From NCBI GenBank assembly GCA_038214535.1, contig JBBQRS010000046.1, positions 1-35,905 on the forward strand: a DNA stretch of 35,905 nucleotides, written 5' to 3'. Origin of the DNA: JBBQRS01 sp038214535 (GTDB lineage Bacteria; Chloroflexota; Anaerolineae; CG2-30-64-16). Below, one piece after another: positions 30,652 to 35,905 of the stretch. Numbering within the stretch: position 1 is the first letter of the stretch; every line of letters begins with the position of its first letter. The notes under the pieces are model-generated. The model was not told where the DNA came from. It saw nothing but the letters and a program-made list of their open reading frames with translations, and made no database searches. The translations under genes and the position numbers were made by a program.

Positions 30652-32705
30652 CGGTCTTCCTCCGGGTTCCACGGCAACTCGACGCTGACGGTCGTGCCCA
30701 CGCCCGGCTGCGAGACAATGTCAAAACGCCCGCCGGCCAGCAACACCCGCTCGCGCATCCCCGTGATGCCCCACCCGCTAGGCCGGCGCAGCGCACTTGC
30801 AGACGGCAGCGTGGCGGGGTCGAAACCGCGACCATTGTCATGCACATCGAGGCAAATGACGCCCGGCTTCCGGCTCAATTTCACGGTGACCGCCGACGCC
30901 TGCGCGTGGCGCGCCACATTCGTCAACGCCTCCTGCGCCAACCGAAATAGCGTCGTCTCATATTGCTGCGGCAAGCGCCTGGGCAGGCGGTCTATCGTCA
31001 GTTGCACATCCATCTCAGGATAGCGCGCCGCGTAATCCTTGACATACCAGCGCAGGGTCGGGGCCAGTCCCAACTCATCAAGTTGCGCTGGACGCAGGTT
31101 CGCCATGATGTTGCGCAATTCCGTCATCGCTCCGTCCGTCACCCCGCGCAGATCACGCACCAGCGCCAGCGCATCGGCGGCCTGTTGGTCCGTCAGCCGG
31201 GCCTCGACAGCCGCCAGCCCCAGCCCCAGCGCCGTCAACTTCTGACCCGTGTCATCGTGCAGTTCCCGCGCGATCCGCTGCCGTTCACCTTCCTGCGCGT
31301 TGACTAACTGGCGCACGAGTTCTTCCAATTCTCCTTCCCGCTCTTGCAGCATCCGGTAAAGCTGGGCGTTTTCGAGCGAGGAAGCCATCTGTTGGGCGAA
31401 GGCCGACAGAAGCCCCAACTCCAGCGCGCCCAACGGCTCGTTCTCGCGCAGGGAGCCCAACGCCAGCGCGCCGAACACCCGGTTCTGGCTGCGCAGCGGC
31501 ACACCCAACGTCCGGTAGCTCCGGCCATTCGCGAAGGCGTCGTCTTCCAACAACATCACGATGTGATCCAGTTTCGCGCCGGTCGCTCCCTCGTAGGTAA
31601 ACGCCTGCCGGGCTGTTTCGGCCAACGGCGGCGGCGGATCGGGACGCGGCGCTTCGGGGCGGCGATAGACCCCGGCGGGCTCCAGCGCGCCGCTCTGCGT
31701 CCGCAGGAACAACATGCTGCAACACGCGCCCTGCATACTATGCACCACCTGATAGAGCGCATCACGCTGCAAACGGCTCAGGTCCACCGTTGACGTGAGG
31801 ATTTGCGATAGCTCCAGCATGGCGGTCAACTCTTGCGTAGTGGCGCGGAGTTCCAGGTTGAGCGCCTCAACCTCGGCGGTACGCTTCGATTGCGCGTCCA
31901 GCGCCTCGAGCCGCGCCTTGTTGGCGCGCGCCAGCCGCACCCGACTCTCCGCCTCGAACGCGCGCAACGCGCTCCCCAGCGTCAGCGCAATCGCCATCGC
32001 CGCGCCCGCCCGCAGAAGTTGCACGGGGAAATCGAACGTCTCCAGGAAGAGGGCCGAATTGATGACTTGCGCAGGTGGTAAGAAGCTCGACTGCGTAAAG
32101 ACCTGTCCGACGACGCCGTAAATGATGAACGCCAGCGCGGCCCATAAAAGGCTGCGCCCGTAGCGCGACATGCCGCGGGCGTGGAAATCGCGCCGCTCGC
32201 GTAATAGCGCCCAGGCCGCCAACAGCGCGCCGGGGATCGCCAGCAGATAGCGCGCCAATACGTCGCCCGCAATCAGCAGGTCAATCATGGGGGGACGGGC
32301 GGCCACAAACACAAAGCCCAGCGCGACCAGCCAGATGCCGCCAAACACGCCCACCAGCGTCCAGGCATACGCCGGTTCGCGTTCGGCATTGGGCAACAGG
32401 CGCGCCCCAAACCCCAGCAAAAACAGGAACGAGATAACCAGCAGGACGAGGCGCAACAGTTCAACGCCGGGACCGGACGCCGCCGTCCCGCCCTGGATCG
32501 CGAAGATCTGGAACATCTCGAACCACTCGTGCCCGCCGTGGATGAAACCGAAGATCGCAAGCGGTAATAACGCGCGGCCAAAACGAAACTCCGTAGAGCG
32601 GCCCGATTCGAGGAAGACGACCAGCCCCATGGCGAAGAACGCGAGGCCATAGAAGAAATAGACGTAACCGAGGTTTTGAACGAAGAATGCCGAGAGTCCG
32701 TTCAT
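30648..32705 (-). CDS. Sensor histidine kinase with seven-helix N-terminal domain and GAF domain
   Basis: A 685-residue NarX/LiaS-class kinase (HisKA_3). Residues about 10-255 hold seven hydrophobic helices, with an unusual His-rich stretch HGGHEWFEMF at about 56-65 in the second helix; after it come a coiled-coil stretch (about 265-310), a GAF-like domain (about 315-460), and the dimerisation/phosphoacceptor region with His483 in ERQRIARELHDDTGQK. The ATPase domain has Asn596 in EALTNVARHAQ, DNGRGFDP and GWGITGMRERV. The input signal is unknown; the intramembrane histidines could bind heme or a metal, by analogy with other polytopic sensors. Start is set at MNGLSAFF (32705), giving a 29-base gap to the Fur-like gene. 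Confidence 0.9.
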   Translation of the reverse strand: MNGLSAFFVQNLGYVYFFYGLAFFAMGLVVFLESGRSTEFRFGRALLPLAIFGFIHGGHEWFEMFQIFAIQGGTAASGPGVELLRLVLLVISFLFLLGFGARLLPNAEREPAYAWTLVGVFGGIWLVALGFVFVAARPPMIDLLIAGDVLARYLLAIPGALLAAWALLRERRDFHARGMSRYGRSLLWAALAFIIYGVVGQVFTQSSFLPPAQVINSALFLETFDFPVQLLRAGAAMAIALTLGSALRAFEAESRVRLARANKARLEALDAQSKRTAEVEALNLELRATTQELTAMLELSQILTSTVDLSRLQRDALYQVVHSMQGACCSMLFLRTQSGALEPAGVYRRPEAPRPDPPPPLAETARQAFTYEGATGAKLDHIVMLLEDDAFANGRSYRTLGVPLRSQNRVFGALALGSLRENEPLGALELGLLSAFAQQMASSLENAQLYRMLQEREGELEELVRQLVNAQEGERQRIARELHDDTGQKLTALGLGLAAVEARLTDQQAADALALVRDLRGVTDGAMTELRNIMANLRPAQLDELGLAPTLRWYVKDYAARYPEMDVQLTIDRLPRRLPQQYETTLFRLAQEALTNVARHAQASAVTVKLSRKPGVICLDVHDNGRGFDPATLPSASALRRPSGWGITGMRERVLLAGGRFDIVSQPGVGTTVSVELPWNPEEDR

Positions 32706-32734
32706 GCAACGATCACCCTTGATCCCGTCATCGC

Positions 32735-33199
32735 TCAGCCGGACTTCAAAGGGATCTCCGGCGTTTTCGTGCGGGCTAAGGCGCAGCGCGCGCACAGCCC
32801 TGTAAATGAAAGGTTATCCAGCGCCATCTCATAGCCGTAACGCTGTCGAATCGCATCGGACAGCGCGTCGAACAGGTCCATATCGGCCCCGATGACCACG
32901 CCGCACTCACGACAGACGAGATGCGCGTGGCGGCCGTGGCCGACCCGCAGCTCATAGACCCGCTGCCCATCACCCGAATCTATCGAAGCCACCAATTCTA
33001 ATTGTTGTAGCAAATCCAGCGTCCGATATACGGTCGAGATGTCTACCGACGTGCTGATCTGCTGTACCCGGCGATACACATCCTCCGCGGACACCAGGCC
33101 ATCCAACTGATGCAGCGCCGAAAGCACCATCTCGCGCTGGGGGGTCATGCGAAACCCGCGCTCGCGCAGCTCACGCAAAAACAGCTCTTCACACGCCAT
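32735..33199 (-). CDS. Fur-family metal-dependent repressor (probably nickel-responsive)
   Basis: A 154-residue Fur/Zur/Nur-type regulator. The N-terminal winged helix contains RMTPQREMVLSALHQL and SVDISTVYRTLDLL; a metal site is suggested by HGRHAHLVC (His88, 91, 93) and a structural zinc site by Cys96-x2-Cys99 and Cys136-x2-Cys139. It lies two bases after the cbiO-type gene, in the nickel/cobalt transporter operon, and the operon promoter carries a TTGCAA palindrome. This points to nickel (or cobalt) control rather than iron, but the metal is not proven by the sequence. Confidence 0.88.
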   Translation of the reverse strand: MACEELFLRELRERGFRMTPQREMVLSALHQLDGLVSAEDVYRRVQQISTSVDISTVYRTLDLLQQLELVASIDSGDGQRVYELRVGHGRHAHLVCRECGVVIGADMDLFDALSDAIRQRYGYEMALDNLSFTGLCARCALARTKTPEIPLKSG

Positions 33200-33201
33200 G
33201 C

Positions 33202-33915
33202 TCAGTAGATCTCCAGTCCGTGCGCTTCGAGCAGTTCGGCGTCACCGAGAATTTCATCCGTCGGCCCGTCGGCCACAACGCGCCCGCCATCCATCACCAC
33301 GGTGCGGGTGAAAAGCTCTTGCACCATCCGCATGTCATGCGTGGCCGTCAGCATCGTCTGGGGCAACTCACGCAGTAGATTGATCAGCGACCGGCGCGCC
33401 CGCGGGTCCAACCCCGCCGAAGGTTCGTCTAGCACCAGGATTTCGGGGTTCATCGCCAGCACCGTCGCGATGGCAATGCGCTTCTTCTCGCCCACGCTCA
33501 GATGATGCGAGACACGCTCCACGTAATCTTCCATGCGCACGGCCCGCAGCGCCTCATCCACGCGCTCGCGTACCTGGGCAATGGGCAATCCCTGATAGAT
33601 CGGCCCGAACGCCACGTCGTCGAACACGGTCGGTGAGAAAAGCTGATCTTCCGGATCCTGGAATACGAGGCCTACGGCGGCGCGCACCGGCCCCAGGTTG
33701 CCATCCTTCACTTCCATCCCGCACACCCGCACCTTCCCGGCAGTTGACTTCAAAATGCCGTTCAGGTGCAGCATCAGCGTGGATTTGCCCGCCCCGTTTG
33801 GCCCCACCAGCGCAACCTTCTCCCCCGGCGCAATCACCAGCGAGATATCGGCGATGGCGCGGTGGCCGTCAGGATATGCGAATGTCAGACCTTCAACTTC
33901 GATCGTATGGTGCAT
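33202..33915 (-). CDS. Nickel/cobalt ECF transporter ATPase subunit (CbiO/NikO type)
   Basis: A 237-residue ABC ATPase of the energy-coupling factor type. Walker A GPNGAGKST (38-46), Q-loop GLVFQDPEDQLFSPTV, signature HLSVGEKKRIA (LSVGE replaces the usual LSGGQ, as in many CbiO proteins), Walker B ILVLDEPSAGLDP and the switch THD are all present. It powers metal uptake by the membrane pair encoded upstream. Fifteen bases separate it from the cbiQ-type gene, and two bases from the Fur-like gene. Confidence 0.94.
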   Translation of the reverse strand: MHHTIEVEGLTFAYPDGHRAIADISLVIAPGEKVALVGPNGAGKSTLMLHLNGILKSTAGKVRVCGMEVKDGNLGPVRAAVGLVFQDPEDQLFSPTVFDDVAFGPIYQGLPIAQVRERVDEALRAVRMEDYVERVSHHLSVGEKKRIAIATVLAMNPEILVLDEPSAGLDPRARRSLINLLRELPQTMLTATHDMRMVQELFTRTVVMDGGRVVADGPTDEILGDAELLEAHGLEIY

Positions 33916-33930
33916 ACTGCGTCACGCATC

Positions 33931-34731
33931 CTACAACAGATAAGAGAGAATTACCAACAGTACCAAAACCACAACGCCCCCGAAAAGCAACATCCGCTGC
34001 GGGCCGGAGACGGGCGGCAACGGCACGGAACGCACTTCGCCGTCATAGCCGCGCGCGGCCATCGCCGCATAGATCCGTTCGCCGCGGTCGAACGAGCGCA
34101 TGAACAGATTGCCCGCCATCCCACCGGTAACGCGCGCGCGCCATGCAATGCTGCCACCGGTCTTGTATGGCGTATCCACCGGATGCCCGCTGCGCGCATC
34201 ACGCGCCCGCATCAGGCGTATCGCCTCATCAGCCAGCACGAACAAGTAGCGCCACATCAACCCGATCACCGCCACCAGCAGCTTCGGGACGTGTACAGCC
34301 CGCATCGCCACCAGCAGATCGGGGAAGGGCGTCGAGCCGGCCAGCACAATCGCCATTTGCACGGAGAACCAGGACTTCAGCGCGATGCTGATGAAGCGCT
34401 CCAGCCCCGCATCACTGATAGACGGGCTCCACGGGCCGATGGTGAACGTTACCAGCGGGTTGCCCGGCAGCGTGAAGAGGATGGGAACTGCGGCCAGCAC
34501 GAACGGAAACGCTAACACCGCGCGCTTCATCACATAGCTGACGCTCAATTCCGAGAGGATCTCGACAGCGAGAAGCAACGCAAAGAGCAGGATATAAACG
34601 GGCCACGCGCCTGGCGGCGTCAACGCCGTGGCGAGGATAAACCCGACGGCCAACACCAGCTTAACGCGCGGGTCCAGCCGGTGAATCGGGCTGAACCCGT
34701 GCCGATACGAATCGAGAAAGTGGGCGTGCAT
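33931..34731 (-). CDS. Nickel/cobalt ECF transporter transmembrane subunit (CbiQ/NikQ type)
   Basis: A 266-residue membrane protein with about five to six hydrophobic segments. The N-terminus (DSYRHGFSPIHRLDPRVKLVLAVGFIL) is typical of CbiQ, and the coupling motifs RARDARSG and AMAARGYDGEV (Ala-Arg-Gly signatures that contact the ATPase) are visible. It links the ATPase to the substrate-binding CbiM-type subunit. It lies 11 bases after the cbiM-type gene. Confidence 0.93.
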   Translation of the reverse strand: MHAHFLDSYRHGFSPIHRLDPRVKLVLAVGFILATALTPPGAWPVYILLFALLLAVEILSELSVSYVMKRAVLAFPFVLAAVPILFTLPGNPLVTFTIGPWSPSISDAGLERFISIALKSWFSVQMAIVLAGSTPFPDLLVAMRAVHVPKLLVAVIGLMWRYLFVLADEAIRLMRARDARSGHPVDTPYKTGGSIAWRARVTGGMAGNLFMRSFDRGERIYAAMAARGYDGEVRSVPLPPVSGPQRMLLFGGVVVLVLLVILSYLL

Positions 34732-34742
34732 TCCGGGCGCTG

Positions 34743-35705
34743 CTATTCAGAATGCAGCGCAGGGTCTTGGGTAGCGACAGACGCCGACGGCCTGCGGCGC
34801 GAATATGCCAGGGCCAGGGCCACGCCGCCAACGATCAGCAGGCCAAGAATCCCCGCGAGGATCGTCGCCACAGCTTCATTACCAACACCCGGCATCACGT
34901 AGTCCGGGATCAGCTTATAGATGGGGCCTTGCGCTTGATCTAAGAAGCCTTTCTGCCCCGCCACCCACTCCAATCCATCCGGATGAGATGACGCCAGCGG
35001 CGAGAGGATCGCCAGCGACACCGCAATCAACAGCCCGGCTACCCAGACCAGTTTCCCGTTAACCGCTTTGCCCGCGTCCAGATCGAGCAGGTCAGGCCGC
35101 ACGGCCATCACAAAGGCCAACGCGCCCACCGTGATCGCCCCTTCGCCAAGGCCGATCGCCGCATGGATCAGGCCCATCGCAGGCACGGCGACGTTCGCCG
35201 GTGAGGTACCGGAGAACGCAAGCTGCAACGCGGCCGCGAGAGAGGCAATCACAATGGACAGCCACGCGGCAACAAACCCCCCGACCAGGATGCCGGTGCG
35301 TTTGCGGCCAAGTAGCGAGAGCACCGCGTTATACGCGAAATAGGAGACGGTGACGCCAATCACGCCCATGTTGACGATGTTCGCGCCCAGCGCAAGCAGG
35401 CCGCCATCCTGGAAGATCAGCGCCTGCACGCTGACCACCGACGTCATCACCAGCAGCGCCGCCCACGGCCCCAGTAAAATCGTCGCCAGCGCCGCGCCCA
35501 TCAGGTGGCCCGACGTGCCACCCGCGACAGCAAAGTTCAACATCTGACCGGCGAAGATACAGGCCGCCAGGACGCCCATCAACGGCACTTGTTTCTCGCC
35601 CAGGTCGCGGTTGGCGCGCCGCAACGCGTAGGCAATCGCGACCAACGCGATGGCCCAACAGACCAGCGCCACCGGCACGGACAGGAATCCATCGGGAATG
35701 TGCAT
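34743..35705 (-). CDS. Nickel/cobalt ECF transporter substrate-binding subunit (CbiM/NikM with fused N-like part)
   Basis: A 320-residue membrane protein beginning MHIPDGFL, the family start in which Met1 and His2 help bind the metal; His67 in GGTSGHLMG is the other expected ligand. Residues about 1-215 are CbiM/NikM. Residues about 230-320 (VWVAGLLIAVSLAILSPLASS, PDGLEWVA, and a last hydrophobic helix) match the small N component (CbiN/NikN), so this is an MN fusion. The start is set at 35705 because of the metal-binding N-terminus, although GGAG is better placed for an in-frame ATG at 35726. First gene of the metal uptake operon. Confidence 0.93.
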   Translation of the reverse strand: MHIPDGFLSVPVALVCWAIALVAIAYALRRANRDLGEKQVPLMGVLAACIFAGQMLNFAVAGGTSGHLMGAALATILLGPWAALLVMTSVVSVQALIFQDGGLLALGANIVNMGVIGVTVSYFAYNAVLSLLGRKRTGILVGGFVAAWLSIVIASLAAALQLAFSGTSPANVAVPAMGLIHAAIGLGEGAITVGALAFVMAVRPDLLDLDAGKAVNGKLVWVAGLLIAVSLAILSPLASSHPDGLEWVAGQKGFLDQAQGPIYKLIPDYVMPGVGNEAVATILAGILGLLIVGGVALALAYSRRRPSASVATQDPALHSE

Positions 35706-35748
35706 CGGTTTCGGTGAGTAAAGCATGTGTAAAACTCCGTAGTGCTTA

Positions 35749-35775
35749 TTGCAATTGATTGCAACTGCAATTATA
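35749..35775 (-). promoter_or_regulatory. Promoter and operator of the metal uptake operon
   Basis: On the minus strand TATAAT (35775-35770) is a consensus -10; TTGCGT, 18 bases upstream, is a weak -35. Just downstream lies TTGCAATTGATTGCAA (35749-35764), two TTGCAA units ten bases apart that form a palindrome, with another TGCAA-like half-site overlapping the -10. A bound repressor would cover the transcription start. It resembles the TGCAA/TTGCA Nur-box type, as I recall it, though with a 4-base centre. Confidence 0.75.
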
Positions 35776-35857
35776 CGCCAATACACAGCCCCAACGCAAG
35801 TGCGTTGCCCACCAAATCACGCAAACGTGGGCGGTCATGCTGCGTCTTGCTCGTAGC

Positions 35858-35905
35858 GGGGGGGGGGGGCCGCGGGAGATAAAACACAAGGAGAGGGGAG
35901 CCCCC
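35858..35905. other. Window end with a 12-G run
   Basis: Twelve consecutive G (35858-35869), then GC-rich and purine-rich sequence ending GGAGCCCCC. No gene or signal is seen. It may be sequencing or assembly noise at a contig end. Confidence 0.4.

Overview
The window is about 35.9 kb of high-GC DNA and looks like chromosome from a member of the Chloroflexota, most likely Anaerolineae-like. This placement is an inference. It rests on the mix of secreted Thr/Pro-linker proteins, a YLPL(x)SK-type linker in the secreted subtilase, Ser/Thr kinase and FHA signalling, LysM/Gmad2 proteins, and a multiheme cytochrome/FeS/NrfD respiratory module. No rRNA, tRNA, CRISPR array, integrase or transposase is visible. 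Both ends are cut: the left end holds the tail of a fasciclin-domain gene, and the right end is a short stretch with a 12-G run that may be assembly noise.

Left part (1-10.6 kb): a fasciclin tail with a hairpin, a large secreted GH3-like protein, then a divergent pair made of a PknB-type kinase and an FHA-winged-helix regulator. The regulator overlaps a HemW-like radical SAM gene. An MFS transporter and a secreted S8 protease follow.

Middle (10.6-25.1 kb): an unrecognised protein behind a strong promoter and a long leader; then a minus-strand methionine operon metY-metX-metW. The operon is preceded by a promoter, a clear SAM-I riboswitch and a terminator whose left arm can pair with the P1 strand of the riboswitch. 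Next come a minus-strand group (URO-D-fold protein, TIM-barrel epimerase, flavodoxin-like protein), a divergent DUF1638 plus nucleoside-kinase pair, a membrane protein, a LysM protein, an epimerase/Gfo-Idh-MocA pair and an antitoxin/PIN toxin pair.

Right part (25.2-35.9 kb), all minus strand: a TrmH-type RNA methyltransferase; a respiratory operon (two-CW-like membrane protein, octaheme cytochrome c, Tat-exported four-cluster FeS protein, NrfD/HybB membrane subunit); a NarXL-like two-component pair; a Fur-family regulator; and a nickel/cobalt ECF transporter (MN fusion, Q, O). The transporter promoter has a TTGCAA-based palindrome just downstream of its -10, in a position suited to repression by the Fur-like protein encoded in the same operon.

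The most unusual feature cuts across the window. A set of intergenic palindromes with different core sequences (GGAG, GAAG, CAAG, GAAT, AAGTA) shares one plan: tandem units of about 8-9 bp forming the arms of a hairpin with a usually A/T-rich loop. They lie at the 3' ends of genes, and two genes read into them for their last codons and stop.
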